Below the pieces are notes generated by a model. The model was not told where the DNA came from. It saw only the letters and a program-made list of their open reading frames with translations, and made no database searches. This document shows, one piece after another, positions 18,646-28,378 of a stretch of DNA of 64,000 nucleotides (its first letter is position 1; each line of letters starts with the position of its first letter). Where the stretch lies: positions 1-64,000 of the forward strand of contig NZ_CP123967.1 in NCBI RefSeq assembly GCF_029917005.1, read 5' to 3'. The position numbers and the translations under genes were made by a program. The DNA comes from Tessaracoccus lacteus. GTDB lineage: Bacteria; Actinomycetota; Actinomycetes; Propionibacteriales; Propionibacteriaceae.

Positions 18646-19920
18646 TCACTCCTGAGACGATGTGGGTATCGCGGTGGGCTGCAGGGTCGGCGGCACGGAC
18701 GAGCTCTGCACATCGCCGGCCGACTCGGAGCCCTCCGGGCTCGGCGATGGCGATGCGCTGGGCGACAGACTCGGCGACGGGGACACGCTCGGCGACGGCG
18801 ACTCGTCGGGCGTCGGGGACGGGCTCGGCGATGGCGACTCGTCGGGCGTCGGGGACGGGGTCGGCGACGTCGACGCGCTCGGTGAATGGCTGTGCCGGCG
18901 CGACGGGCTCTCGCTGGCGCTCGGCTTGGCAGTCGACGAGGCACGAGTCCGGCTCGAGGAGGGATTCTTCGAAGGGGTCGCAGATGCGGCGGCAGGCGTC
19001 TTCGTCGCTGTCGGGGACGCGCCGGCAGTCGGGGCGGTCGTGTACTCGGCCCTGCTCAGGTCCACGACCGTCGGTTTGCCGTTGAGCCACGGAATCGGAT
19101 CGGTGAACTGCCCGTCGACGATGACTTCGAAGTGGAGATGGCAGCCAGTCGAGTATCCAGTGGACCCGACGAGCCCGATCCCGTCGAGCACCTCGACCTT
19201 CTGCCCGACGGCGACCCCGATCGCCGAGAGATGGTTGTACGTCGTCACCACACGGTGGCCCGAGATCATGCCGTGGTCGATCTTCACCTGCACCCCGTTG
19301 CCGCCGGCCCACCCCGTGAACACGACTGTGCCGGCGCGGGCCGCGCCGACGGGGGTGCCGCAGGCGGCCGCCCAGTCCTGTCCGGTGTGCAGCTTCCAGT
19401 AGCCCAGGACCGGGTGGAGCCGCATCCCGAACGGCGACGTCGCCCTCCCCACGACGGGCCTGGTGAGCAGCCGGTCGGCGTCGATGTGCCCCAGGTCGGC
19501 GACCCTCGCGGTGGCGATCGTGGCGGGGGCCGTCGGCAGGGGCACGACCGACGGGGTCCCGTCAGGCTGCGCGACCTCCGGGGTCACGGCGCTGAACGGA
19601 TCGAAGGAGGGGGTGGACGCCGCAGGGGCGCTGGGCAGGCCAGGTGCCTCGGACAGGTCCTGGGACACCAGCGCGGGCCGGCTGACCGACGGTGCGGGAA
19701 CGGCCGTCACCGCGACGTCGGGATCACCCCCCGACAGAGCCATCGCCGACACCAGCGCGCAGGCCCCGACCACCGACCCGACGGCCACCAGCCGCCCCAC
19801 CCAGGTGCCGTCCCGGCGGGCGAATGGGGCCGCGTGACGCCCGCCCTCGGACGCAGCACCGTTGAGGTCGAAGACCTCGCTGGTGTCCGATCCGTGTCGC
19901 GGCTGGGGCGTCGGCTTCAT
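18646..19920 (-). CDS. M23 family (LytM) peptidase with Ser/Pro-rich tail
   Basis: Membrane-anchored or secreted murein endopeptidase. A single hydrophobic segment at about 43-63 (LVAVGSVVGACALVSAMAL) follows a cytoplasmic stretch of about 40 residues. The LytM domain (about 150-275) has the zinc ligands and catalytic residues in HTGQDWAA and HLHFEV, with RLHPVLGYWK before them. The last 130 residues are low-complexity Ser/Pro/Thr, with a twice-repeated SPTPDESPSP unit, likely spanning the wall. It is convergent with the GH13 gene and followed upstream by the SIMPL gene on the same strand. Confidence 0.88.
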   Translation of the reverse strand: MKPTPQPRHGSDTSEVFDLNGAASEGGRHAAPFARRDGTWVGRLVAVGSVVGACALVSAMALSGGDPDVAVTAVPAPSVSRPALVSQDLSEAPGLPSAPAASTPSFDPFSAVTPEVAQPDGTPSVVPLPTAPATIATARVADLGHIDADRLLTRPVVGRATSPFGMRLHPVLGYWKLHTGQDWAAACGTPVGAARAGTVVFTGWAGGNGVQVKIDHGMISGHRVVTTYNHLSAIGVAVGQKVEVLDGIGLVGSTGYSTGCHLHFEVIVDGQFTDPIPWLNGKPTVVDLSRAEYTTAPTAGASPTATKTPAAASATPSKNPSSSRTRASSTAKPSASESPSRRHSHSPSASTSPTPSPTPDESPSPSPSPTPDESPSPSVSPSPSLSPSASPSPSPEGSESAGDVQSSSVPPTLQPTAIPTSSQE

Positions 19921-19934
19921 CGTCTTGTGGATCG

Positions 19935-20564
19935 TCAGGTGGTCTCGAAGTCGACGGTCAGGTGCGCCGAGACCTCGACATCGGCCGGGTCAAGGTCAAT
20001 CTGCGGCGCTGAACCCCCTCGTTGCATGGGAGCGGACATCGCCCTGGCGAACATCGGCGCGCCGTCGTCACGGATGCTCGTCGGCTCGATCCTCCGGTAG
20101 CCGGCGGCCGACGCGATCCAACCGGCGCGCTGCCGCGCGTCGCGGAACGCCTCGCCGATGACCTCAGGCTGCTGCTGGGCGATGGTCTCCTCGGTCAGCT
20201 GCCAGTCGAGCCCGACGACGCGGACGCCTCGCGTGGCAGCCAGCTCGCCCAGCAACGGGCCGACGACCGACAGGTCGTCGAGCCGCACGGATCCGCGCAC
20301 CTCGGCCGAGTGCTGAGGGGTGCCCGGATTCCCCTGGGAGTCGGTGCCCGCCCCCGCCCAGGTCCGCAGCGAAGTGAGCTTGAGGTCGCGGCCACGACCG
20401 TCGGCGATCGCCTCCTGCAGGCGGGCGCGCAGCCCGTCCGTCGTCCGCGCGGTCTCCGCGACAACCTCGTCGCGCCGCGGCCCCGTGAAGCCCGTCGTCA
20501 GCGTGACGACGACGCACTCCGCCGGGAGCCTGAGCTGGCTGACCCCCGTCACCGTGATCCTCAT
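19935..20564 (-). CDS. SIMPL domain (DUF541) protein
   Basis: A 209-residue protein beginning MRITVTGVSQLRLPAECVVV, the usual opening of SIMPL/DUF541 domains (beta-strand with G.....P....). The remainder alternates strands and helices, including AFRDARQRAGWIASAAGYR, which fits the family's conserved helix. There is no signal peptide, so unlike periplasmic relatives such as YggE this one appears cytoplasmic. Function of the family is unclear; some members are linked to oxidative or antibiotic stress. It ends 15 bases before the M23 gene begins, suggesting co-transcription. Confidence 0.75.
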   Translation of the reverse strand: MRITVTGVSQLRLPAECVVVTLTTGFTGPRRDEVVAETARTTDGLRARLQEAIADGRGRDLKLTSLRTWAGAGTDSQGNPGTPQHSAEVRGSVRLDDLSVVGPLLGELAATRGVRVVGLDWQLTEETIAQQQPEVIGEAFRDARQRAGWIASAAGYRRIEPTSIRDDGAPMFARAMSAPMQRGGSAPQIDLDPADVEVSAHLTVDFETT

Positions 20565-20677
20565 GGGGCCGAGTCTAGGCAGCAGTCGCGGCCTGCGGGA
20601 GTGGTCCCGACGAACCGTGCAGACGCGCTGGGCGAAACGCGCATCGGCGTTGCGGGTGCGCGTGAAAGGCTGTTGAC

Positions 20678-21211
20678 ATGATCATTCCCGACGACAAGGA
20701 CTGGACCTGGGTTCTGGAGAAGAGCTGCGCGGACTGCGGCTTCGACCCTCAGGCCGTGGCATTCAAGACCATCTCGACGACGGCCCGCTCCATCACCGAG
20801 GAATTCGCGGAGCTGCTGGGCGACGCGACGCTCGAGCAGCTCACCGACCGCCCGGACGACGCGACCTGGTCGCCGCTGGAGTACGCGGCCCATGTCCGCG
20901 ACGTCTGCCGGATCATGCACGCGCGCCTCAACCTGATGCTGGTCCTCGACGACCCCGACTTCGCGAACTGGGACCAGGACATCACGGCCGAGTCGCAGCA
21001 CTACCGCGACCAGGACCCCGACGAGGTCGCCGACGAGTTGGTGGCGGCCGGCGACGCGATGGCCACGGCCCTGGCTCTGGTGCGTGACGAGCAGCTCGGC
21101 CGCTCCGGCAGGCGGTCCAACGGATCGCGGTTCACCGTCGAGACGCTGGCGCAGTACTTCCTGCACGACCTCGTGCACCACGCCCACGACGTGGGCCTGT
21201 CGACCGCCTAG
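20678..21211 (+). CDS. DinB-like four-helix protein
   Basis: DinB/YfiT-type metal-binding bundle of 177 residues. The pattern WSPLEYAAHVRDVCRIM and the C-terminal FLHDLVHHAHDVG supply the three histidines expected to hold a divalent metal. Such proteins often act as thiol-dependent transferases (mycothiol or bacillithiol), plausible in an actinobacterium. The ATG at 20678 has no strong RBS. Its stop codon overlaps the stop of dciA on the other strand by three bases. Confidence 0.8.
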   Translation: MIIPDDKDWTWVLEKSCADCGFDPQAVAFKTISTTARSITEEFAELLGDATLEQLTDRPDDATWSPLEYAAHVRDVCRIMHARLNLMLVLDDPDFANWDQDITAESQHYRDQDPDEVADELVAAGDAMATALALVRDEQLGRSGRRSNGSRFTVETLAQYFLHDLVHHAHDVGLSTA

Positions 21212-21732
21212 CCGTAGGTGTCGCGGGGCCCCCTGCCCTGCACTGCGCGCGGGCCCTTCTTCCAACTCGGCGCCCGGGGGCCGCGGAACTCGACGCGCAG
21301 CACCGTCTGCTCCCCGAGCGCCCGGTTCAGCTGGGCGACGAGCTGCGATGCGGCATACCGCATCGCCGTTGCCCACGAGGTCGAGTCGCAGTCGACGATG
21401 AGCACGCCGTTCTCGTAGAAGACGGGCTTCGAGTGCTCCGCGTTGGACTCCCCCACCAGGTCCGGCCATCGGCGCAGCACGGTGGACAGCGAGATGCGTT
21501 TCTTCCAGCCGCGCTCCCGCACCACCTGGTCCAGGACATTGCCGATCAACTGAGGATCACGGTCATCCGGGTGCGCCCCGGACCTCTGCTGCTCGACGGG
21601 ACGTGCCGGTCGACGGGGAGTGCGCGGCTTCGTCGGCTCGGGCAGCACCACACCGTACTCCGCGGCCTCCACCGCGGCGCGGGCAATCTCCGAGGCCAGC
21701 TCAAGGCCCGTCGGATCGTGCTGCTCACTCAC
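21208..21732 (-). CDS. dciA: DciA-like DUF721 protein (replicative helicase operator)
   Basis: DUF721/DciA proteins interact with DnaB helicase in bacteria that lack DnaC. The KH-like DUF721 domain is in the C-terminal 100 residues: GNVLDQVVRERGWKKR, VLRRWPDLVGE, HSKPVFYENGVLIVDCDSTSWA and a RVEFRGPR end. The GTG start VSEQHDPTGLELA gives 174 residues; the longer frame to 21870 is not DciA-like. In actinobacteria it normally sits between recF and gyrB, which is true here except that a collagen-like gene has been placed between it and recF and six genes between it and gyrB. Confidence 0.85.
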   Translation of the reverse strand: MSEQHDPTGLELASEIARAAVEAAEYGVVLPEPTKPRTPRRPARPVEQQRSGAHPDDRDPQLIGNVLDQVVRERGWKKRISLSTVLRRWPDLVGESNAEHSKPVFYENGVLIVDCDSTSWATAMRYAASQLVAQLNRALGEQTVLRVEFRGPRAPSWKKGPRAVQGRGPRDTYG

Positions 21733-21881
21733 ACGCCGAGCGTACCTCCACCCGTCCGCACCCAGACTTGGGCGAGCCCATCCACCCCGTGAACTACGCA
21801 TCCCACAAGGCATTACACCGATAGGGTGACCCTCGACAGTTGAGCCGTCCACCAGATCGGTGGGCCTCATGAGAGGAACCC

Positions 21882-23345
21882 ATGCCCCCCTTCGGTTCTG
21901 GCGGAGCCCTTCCCGTCATCGCCATCTCCGCCGTCATCGGCCTTATCGGCGGAGCAGGCGGCGCCTTCGCAGTGCAGTCGCTCGGCGACTCGGCTGTCCG
22001 GTCCGGGAGCCCCGTGCACGGCTGCCTGGACGCGGCCGCCGGCACGCTCTCGCTGCAGTCCGGGTCCGACTGTGCCGACGGCCAGGTCGCCGTCGTGTGG
22101 CAGACCCGTGAGGCCGACGCCGGTGAGGCGGGTGCCGACGGCGCAGATGGTGCAGACGGCCAGGATGGCGCGACAGGCGTCGACGGCGCGGATGGGGAGG
22201 CCGGGGCCACAGGAGGGACGGGTGCAGCCGGAGCCACCGGCGCAACCGGACCTACCGGGGCCACTGGCGCCACGGGCGCGACCGGGGCTACCGGCGATGC
22301 TGGCAGCGCCGGCGCGACGGGCGCTCAGGGCAAGGCCGGCTCGACCGGAGCAGCCGGATCCGACGGCGCGGACGGCGCCGACGGTGCGACGGGTGCAGCC
22401 GGAGCCGCGGGCGCCAAGGGTGACGCGGGAGCGACCGGGGCTACCGGCGCGGCCGCGTGGTCGACGGTGTCCGACTGGGATGCCACCACCCCCTACACCC
22501 CGGGGCCGCCGGCTTCACTGGTGCGCTACGCGGGCGGAACCTGGGTCGCCGCCCGGGCCTCCGTCGGTTCTACGCCGACTGTCGGCGGAGCCGACTGGGT
22601 GCTCATCACCGCGATCGGGCCGCAGGGCCCACAGGGCATCCAAGGCATCCAGGGTGAGAAGGGAGACACCGGAGCAGCCGGACCTGCCGGCGAGGCGGGT
22701 GTACCCGGAGCGACGGGCGCAACCGGGGCCACCGGCCCCACGGGTGCGGCCGGAGCCGCCGGCGCAACCGGCGCTGCAGGAGTCAACGGGGCCGATGGCG
22801 AGACCCCCTGGCTCTATGAGGGCGCCTACAGTTCGACCGCCACCTACACCGGCGACCTCCCGGCGTCGGTGGTCACCCACCAAGGCAGCACCTACATCGC
22901 GGTAAAGAGCGGAACCTTCTCCGACATCCCCGTCACCGACAGCTCCGCCTGGTCGGTCCTCGCCGCAGCCGGAGCCACCGGCGAGACCGGCCCGCAGGGG
23001 ACGACGGGAGCGGTGGGACCGGCCGGGACACAGGGCCCGAAGGGCGACAAGGGCGACTCGGTCCTGCCCCCCGATTGGGGAACCGGCGGCAACGCTGCCG
23101 CGGGCAGCGGGGATGCTTGCACCATGGGCACCATCAGTCTGACCGCCGGTTCAGTCGGCGTCGGTACTCCAGCTAGGGGCCAGATCCTCGCCATTGCTCA
23201 GAACCAGGCGCTGTTCGCGCTCATCGGAACGACGTACGGCGGCGATGGCTGGACCACCTTCGCGCTGCCCGACCTCAGGAACGCAGCGCCCTACGGCCAT
23301 ACCTACCTGATCTGCACGATGGGCATCTTTCCCAGCCAGTCCTGA
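21882..23345 (+). CDS. collagen-like surface protein with phage tail collar domain
   Basis: A 487-residue predicted secreted or surface protein. Residues 8-32 are a hydrophobic signal or anchor. From about 78 two blocks of Gly-X-Y repeats (mostly GAT, GAA, GAD) run to about 190 and again 245-310, interrupted by a WSTVSDWDATTPYTPGP...YAGGTWVA module and a WLYEGAYSSTATYTGD module that resemble CBM5/12-type carbohydrate-binding folds. A third short GXY block precedes a C-terminal GTISLTAGSV...WTTFALPDLRNAAPYG segment that matches the phage tail collar domain. It is divergently oriented inside the recF-dciA interval and has a faster-evolving, repetitive composition. Confidence 0.85.
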   Translation: MPPFGSGGALPVIAISAVIGLIGGAGGAFAVQSLGDSAVRSGSPVHGCLDAAAGTLSLQSGSDCADGQVAVVWQTREADAGEAGADGADGADGQDGATGVDGADGEAGATGGTGAAGATGATGPTGATGATGATGATGDAGSAGATGAQGKAGSTGAAGSDGADGADGATGAAGAAGAKGDAGATGATGAAAWSTVSDWDATTPYTPGPPASLVRYAGGTWVAARASVGSTPTVGGADWVLITAIGPQGPQGIQGIQGEKGDTGAAGPAGEAGVPGATGATGATGPTGAAGAAGATGAAGVNGADGETPWLYEGAYSSTATYTGDLPASVVTHQGSTYIAVKSGTFSDIPVTDSSAWSVLAAAGATGETGPQGTTGAVGPAGTQGPKGDKGDSVLPPDWGTGGNAAAGSGDACTMGTISLTAGSVGVGTPARGQILAIAQNQALFALIGTTYGGDGWTTFALPDLRNAAPYGHTYLICTMGIFPSQS

Positions 23346-23398
23346 GCAGTAGTGTCATGAAGGCCCGATCCGCCACTCAGCGGGTCGCCCTCAGCAGT

Positions 23399-24538
23399 TC
23401 AGGAAACGGTGCCCGCGGAAACGGTGAAGCGGTGCTCTGCCGGGAACTCGGGCACGTCGGCGCCCACCGCGGCGGTGATCAGCACCTGCTCCGCATCCTC
23501 AATCGCGTGCGCCAGCCGCTCGCGGCGCGACGCGTCCAGCTCGGCGAAGACGTCGTCCAGGACCAGCACGGGCTCGACGCCGTCTTCGCGGACGAGGGTG
23601 AAACCGCCGAGCCGCAGCGCCAGCGCGAGCGACCAGCTCTCGCCATGCGACGCGTATCCCTTGGCGGGAAGATCGCCGATCGACAGCTCCACGTCGTCGC
23701 GCTGCGGGCCGACGAGCGTAACGCCGCGCCGGATCTCCTCGGCCCGTGACCGCTCCATCGCGTCGAGGAGGCGTCGCTCCAGCTCGGCGCGCACGTCGCT
23801 CGACTCCGGCACTCCCCCGAGGTCGAGCACGGTCTTGTAGACGGCGTCGATCCGGTTGTTGACCGGGGCGATGGTCTCGTAGGCGCGCTGGGCGTGTGGG
23901 AGCACGTCGGCCAGGGTGTCGAGGCGGGCGTGCAGGAGCTCGGCCCCGATGGCGGCCAGCTGCTCGTTCCAGACCCCGAGCGTGAGTTCCTCGTCGCCCG
24001 CGGCTGGCCGCAGGGATCGGCCGGACATGGACTTGAGCAGGGCGTTTCGCTGCTTGAGGACCCGGTCGAGGTCTTGGCGGACGCCGGCCATGCGGGGCCA
24101 GCGGGTCACGACGAGCGAGTCGAGCCAGCCCCGTCGGTCAGCCGGGTCGCCCCGCACGATCGCCAGATCCATCGGCGAAAACACGACGGTGCGCAGGGCT
24201 CCGATCAGGTCACGGGGCCTGGCCAGCGGGGCCCGGTTAAGGCGCGCGACGTTGGAGCGTCCGGTGGTGATCTCGAGCTCGAGCGTGACGATGCGGTCGT
24301 CGTGGCGGCCGGCCTGCACCTTCGCCCGCACGATGGCCGACTCCGCGCCTGAGCGGATCAGAGGGACCGTCGCGGCGACCCGGTGCGACGACATGGTCGA
24401 GAGGTACTCGACGGCCTCGACCAGGTTCGTCTTGCCCTGGCCGTTCGACCCCACAAACACCGTCACCCCGCTGGAGAGACCCAGCGAGGCGGTGGCGTAG
24501 TTGCGGAAGTCGGTGAGCTGAAGCTCGGTGACGAACAC
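23399..24538 (-). CDS. recF: DNA replication and repair protein RecF
   Basis: SMC-like ATPase that helps load RecA at gaps. The 379 residues begin MFVTELQLTDFRNY; Walker A is GSNGQGKTN at about 31-39 and the D-loop region is VLVLDDVFAELDASRRERL at about 320. The signature region is the LVGPQRDDVE segment. It starts three bases after the dnaN stop on the same strand, so the two are co-translated. The usual next gene, dciA, is separated by the inserted collagen-like gene. Confidence 0.96.
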   Translation of the reverse strand: MFVTELQLTDFRNYATASLGLSSGVTVFVGSNGQGKTNLVEAVEYLSTMSSHRVAATVPLIRSGAESAIVRAKVQAGRHDDRIVTLELEITTGRSNVARLNRAPLARPRDLIGALRTVVFSPMDLAIVRGDPADRRGWLDSLVVTRWPRMAGVRQDLDRVLKQRNALLKSMSGRSLRPAAGDEELTLGVWNEQLAAIGAELLHARLDTLADVLPHAQRAYETIAPVNNRIDAVYKTVLDLGGVPESSDVRAELERRLLDAMERSRAEEIRRGVTLVGPQRDDVELSIGDLPAKGYASHGESWSLALALRLGGFTLVREDGVEPVLVLDDVFAELDASRRERLAHAIEDAEQVLITAAVGADVPEFPAEHRFTVSAGTVS

Positions 24539-24541
24539 CGA

Positions 24542-25702
24542 TCAGTTCGGCAGGCGCATCAGCATGATCACGTGGCGGTAGTCGAGCAGCGGGTCGCCGT
24601 CGATGCTCGCCAGGCCCATGATCAGGCAGGGCTTGCCGGGCAGGGTGAAGGAGAAGTGCGCGAACGGCGCGTCGAGTGCGGTGAGCGCATCGAGCAGGTA
24701 GTGCGGGTTGAAGCCCGCGTCCGTGATGCTCTGCTCGTCTCCGACGATCTCGACTTCTGCCTCAAGGGCCTCGGAGGCCTGTGCCTGGTCGCCGGTGGCA
24801 GCCTCGAGCGTGATGTGGTCCTCGTTGATGCGCATGCGCAGCGGCGTGTTGCGCTCGGCAACCAGCGCGACGCGCTTGACCGCGGCGAGCAGGTCGGCGG
24901 TGCTGACGCGTACGGAGACGGAAGCCTGCACGTCCATCAGGTGGCGGACCTTCGGGAAGGCCTGGGACAGGAGGCGGGTCGTTGCCTCGCGGGAGCCCTT
25001 CGCGCCCTCGCCGATGAAGCCGGCAAGGCCTTCGCCCTCGGCCTGCGTCGTCGAGAGCGAGATCGTCACGTTCTCGCCCGAGGTCATCGACTTGGCCGTG
25101 TCGGCGAGCACCTTGCCAGGCACCAGCACGTTGCCCTCGACGCCGGGCGACGACGGGTTCCAGGTCAGCTCCTTGAGCGCCATGCGGTAGCGGTCGGTGG
25201 CCAGCAGGGACAGGTTCTCGCCGTCGATCTCCAGCTTCACGCCGGTGAAGACGTTCAGCAGCTCGTCGCGGCCCGCGGCGACGAACACCTGCGCGACGGC
25301 CTTCTCGAAGTCGGCGGAGGCGACGGTGCCGGTCTGGGTCGGCATGTCGGGGAGCGTCGGGTACTCGTCGACGGGCAGCGTCTGCAGCGTGAACCGCGCT
25401 TGGCCACACGTGAGTTCGACCTTGGAGTGGTCCGCGACCATGTCGACGGGCTTGTTCGGCAACGACCGCGCGATCTCGTTGAGCAGGCGGCCTGAAACCA
25501 GCACGGTGCCCTCGTCGTGCACGGTGGCCGGCATCGTGACCTTCGCCGATGTCGTCGAGTCGAAGCTGCTCAGCGTCAGGCCGTCTCCGTCGGCCTCCAG
25601 CAGCATGCCCGCCAGGATCGGGGCCGTCGGGCGGCTGGGGAGGCTGCGGGCCACCCATGCCACTGCATCGGCCAACGCATCGCGGTCAACTCGGATCTTC
25701 AC
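24542..25702 (-). CDS. dnaN: DNA polymerase III beta subunit (sliding clamp)
   Basis: Ring-shaped processivity clamp. Three related domains are visible: VKIRVDRDALADAVAWVARSL, the middle PDMPTQTG region and the C-terminal YLLDALTALD with MPLR-type end (MLMRLPN). I chose the GTG at 25702, with AAGGGGA six bases upstream, giving 386 residues, the normal length; a frame to 25777 adds 25 unrelated residues. dnaN lies 4.8 kb from dnaA rather than next to it because a VOC gene and an ABC exporter operon occupy the interval. Confidence 0.96.
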   Translation of the reverse strand: MKIRVDRDALADAVAWVARSLPSRPTAPILAGMLLEADGDGLTLSSFDSTTSAKVTMPATVHDEGTVLVSGRLLNEIARSLPNKPVDMVADHSKVELTCGQARFTLQTLPVDEYPTLPDMPTQTGTVASADFEKAVAQVFVAAGRDELLNVFTGVKLEIDGENLSLLATDRYRMALKELTWNPSSPGVEGNVLVPGKVLADTAKSMTSGENVTISLSTTQAEGEGLAGFIGEGAKGSREATTRLLSQAFPKVRHLMDVQASVSVRVSTADLLAAVKRVALVAERNTPLRMRINEDHITLEAATGDQAQASEALEAEVEIVGDEQSITDAGFNPHYLLDALTALDAPFAHFSFTLPGKPCLIMGLASIDGDPLLDYRHVIMLMRLPN

Positions 25703-25818
25703 GAAGGTCCCCTTTGGGTCTGTCGAAAGGTTCGAGGCGGACACGAATATCCCAGCCTCACGGTCGATCATAGCCAAGGAGCGCCGCCCGCGCCGTCGAC
25801 GTTGGCGCGTGGCGGGCT

Positions 25819-28377
25819 TCAGTCGACGGCTATCGACTCAAGGACGTTCATCCGCGCCGCCCTGCGGGCCGGGCCGAGGGCTGCGAGGACGCCGACGAGG
25901 GCCGCCGCGACGACGAAGACCACGAGCTCGAGCCAGGGGATGCTCAGGATGTCGATGCCACGGTCGGCCAGCAGCGTCACCAGCGAGACACCGAACACCA
26001 GCCCGAGCACGACGCCAAGCACCGCGCCAAGGGTCGCGACGATGACGGACTCCAGCGTCACCATGCGCCTGAGCTGCCTCCGGGTGAGCCCGACAGCGCG
26101 CAGCAGGCCGAGCTCGCGGGTGCGCTCCATCACGGACAGGCCCAGCGTGTTGACGATGCCGATCACGGAGATGATGACGGCCAGCGCGAGCAGGGCGTAG
26201 ACGACGGCGAACAGCTGAGCGAACTGGTCGATCCTGGCCTGCGTGTACTCGGCGACATCCGACACGGCGACGGTCGGCAGGTCCGCGACCGCCGACTGCA
26301 ACTCGTCCTCCACGGCCGAGCGATCGGCGCCGGCGTCGGCGTCGGCGAAGACGACGATGTGGGTGACCAGCGAGTCGCCTTCGAGTGCGGCGAACGTGTC
26401 GGGCGCGACGATGATCTCGCCCAACGCGGGGCGTGTTCCGCCGTCGTGGAAGCCGGTGATCAGGACCTGGGCCGAGCCCTTCGCGCCGGCCAGGTCGATG
26501 ACCTGGCCGATGGTGAGTCCATGGTCGGTCGCGTAGTCGGAGTCCACCAGCGCGGGCGCGACGCCTCCCTCGTCGTCGAGGGACCCGGCCACCACGTCGA
26601 GGCTGGTGCCGTCGACGATGGCCTCGCGGCTCGCCCCGCCGAGGGTGACCTGGTCGACGTCGCCGCCGACCCGCACCGCACCCCGCCGGTAGCCATAGGC
26701 CTTCTCGACGCCGTCCAGGCCCTTGACCGTGTCGAGCACCCGCGCGTCGAAAGGCTCGTAGGCGACAGGAGCGATGATGAAGTCGCCTCGCTGGTCCTCG
26801 GTCAGACGCCGCTCGAGCGAGGTTGTGGTGCTGGCGGCGAGGATCGCGACGGCGCTGACCAGCGCGACGCCGATCATGAGCGTCGCCGCGGTCGCCGCCG
26901 TCCGGCGCGGCTGCCGCACGGCGTTGAGCTGGGCGAGCCGGCCAACCTCTCCGAAGGTCGCCCGGAACAGCCCTCCGAGCAGCCACACGACGGGGCGGCC
27001 GACGGCGGCCGCCGACATCACTACGCCCACCAGCAGCCCTGCGACGCCGAGCCCCAGCCACACGAGTGGCTGCGGGACCGGCAGGAGGGTGGCGCAGACG
27101 ATGGCCGCCGCGCCGAGTTCGATCAGGGCGATGCCCACGTACTGCGGGCCGCCCAGCCTCTCCGGTCCCGACTGCGAGGAGGCGGCCATGGCCTCCACCG
27201 GCCGCATGGCGGACGCGCGGAACGCGGGCACGAGGGCTGCGACGACAGTCACCGCGACACCCACCGCGTACGAGGCCACTACGGACTGCCAGGTCAGCTG
27301 CGGCACCGTCGGGCCGAGGTCGATGCCGAGGCCGCGCATCACTGCCAGGATCCCCCACGCCAGCCCGTAGCCGACGGCCAGGCCGAGCGTCGCGGCGGCG
27401 AGCCCGACGACCAGCGCTTCAGCAAGGACGGAGTTGCGGACCTGACGGCGGGTGGCTCCGACCGCGCGCAGCAGGGCCAGCTCGCGGGCGCGCTGGGCGA
27501 CGAGGATCTGGAACGTGTTGAGGATCAGCAGGGTCGCGACCAGCAGAGAGATGCCGGCGAAGACGAGCAGGAAGATGTTGACGAACCCGAGCCCCACGTC
27601 GAGCTGGTCCTGCGTCTCGTCGGCCAGCTGGGACCCGGTCTGCACCTCGAAACCGGCTCCGACAAGCGGGGAGACGTCGTCGGCGACCTGATCGGCGTCG
27701 GCGCCCGAGCCCGTCTCGATCCAGACCCCCGTGTAGCCGGCCTGACCGTCAAGAACGATGGCCCGCGCCTCGGCGAGCGTGAAGAACAGGTAGCTGGCCC
27801 CGGCCGTCGCCCCGTCGCCGTACGTGCCGGTGCCGACCAGCGTGTAGCTCCGGATCCCGTCGAAAGGCGTGGCGATCGAGACCTCATCGCCCAGGGAGTA
27901 CCCGCCCCGCTCGAGGCTGGAAGGGTCGAGGACCACCTCGTCATCTGACTCGGGCGCCCTCCCGTCGACGATGGACGGCCCCGTCTGCCCACCCGCGGCC
28001 GGCGTGTCGTGCCAGTTGGACGCGATGCCGGGAGCGCCCGTGAACGAGATCAGGTTCCCATCGGAGTCCAGGGGGTAGACCGTGTAGGACGTGACCAGCC
28101 CCGTGGCGCGCTCCACGCCGTCCAGATGCGCGATGTCGCCGACGGTGAGCTCGTCGATCAGCGCAGACTGTTCGCCGCCGGATGCGATGGACGATCCCTC
28201 TGCGAGGACGTTGACGTCACCCACGGTGCCGGTCAGCAGCGCGTCGGCACTGTCGCGCAGCAGCCCGGTGAACAGGAGCGACCCTGCGACGAAGGCCACG
28301 CCCAGCACGATGGACAGCCCACTGAGCAGCAGTCGTACCTTGCGTGCCCACAGGGACTTGAGTGAGGTGCGCAGCAT
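25819..28377 (-). CDS. ABC transporter permease, FtsX/MacB type
   Basis: 852-residue membrane protein with two FtsX modules: an N-terminal anchor helix (KVRLLLSGLSIVLGVAFVAGSLLF), an extracellular MacB-like region, three helices around 260-400, two helices, then a second anchor, a second extracellular region and three final helices ending with the ALGPARRAARMNVLESIAVD tail. RAVGATRRQVRNSVLAEA and RAVGLTRRQLRRMVTLES are the paired coupling loops. The ATG at 28377 follows the ATPase stop by one base; a longer frame reads into the ATPase gene. It pairs with the ATPase as a lipid or lipoprotein exporter of unknown substrate. Confidence 0.88.
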   Translation of the reverse strand: MLRTSLKSLWARKVRLLLSGLSIVLGVAFVAGSLLFTGLLRDSADALLTGTVGDVNVLAEGSSIASGGEQSALIDELTVGDIAHLDGVERATGLVTSYTVYPLDSDGNLISFTGAPGIASNWHDTPAAGGQTGPSIVDGRAPESDDEVVLDPSSLERGGYSLGDEVSIATPFDGIRSYTLVGTGTYGDGATAGASYLFFTLAEARAIVLDGQAGYTGVWIETGSGADADQVADDVSPLVGAGFEVQTGSQLADETQDQLDVGLGFVNIFLLVFAGISLLVATLLILNTFQILVAQRARELALLRAVGATRRQVRNSVLAEALVVGLAAATLGLAVGYGLAWGILAVMRGLGIDLGPTVPQLTWQSVVASYAVGVAVTVVAALVPAFRASAMRPVEAMAASSQSGPERLGGPQYVGIALIELGAAAIVCATLLPVPQPLVWLGLGVAGLLVGVVMSAAAVGRPVVWLLGGLFRATFGEVGRLAQLNAVRQPRRTAATAATLMIGVALVSAVAILAASTTTSLERRLTEDQRGDFIIAPVAYEPFDARVLDTVKGLDGVEKAYGYRRGAVRVGGDVDQVTLGGASREAIVDGTSLDVVAGSLDDEGGVAPALVDSDYATDHGLTIGQVIDLAGAKGSAQVLITGFHDGGTRPALGEIIVAPDTFAALEGDSLVTHIVVFADADAGADRSAVEDELQSAVADLPTVAVSDVAEYTQARIDQFAQLFAVVYALLALAVIISVIGIVNTLGLSVMERTRELGLLRAVGLTRRQLRRMVTLESVIVATLGAVLGVVLGLVFGVSLVTLLADRGIDILSIPWLELVVFVVAAALVGVLAALGPARRAARMNVLESIAVD

Positions 28378-28378
28378 G

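Noticed and set aside
21208-21211. Overlapping stop codons of dciA and the DinB gene
   Set aside because: Convergent genes that share a few bases at their stops are common in compact genomes; no special function is implied.
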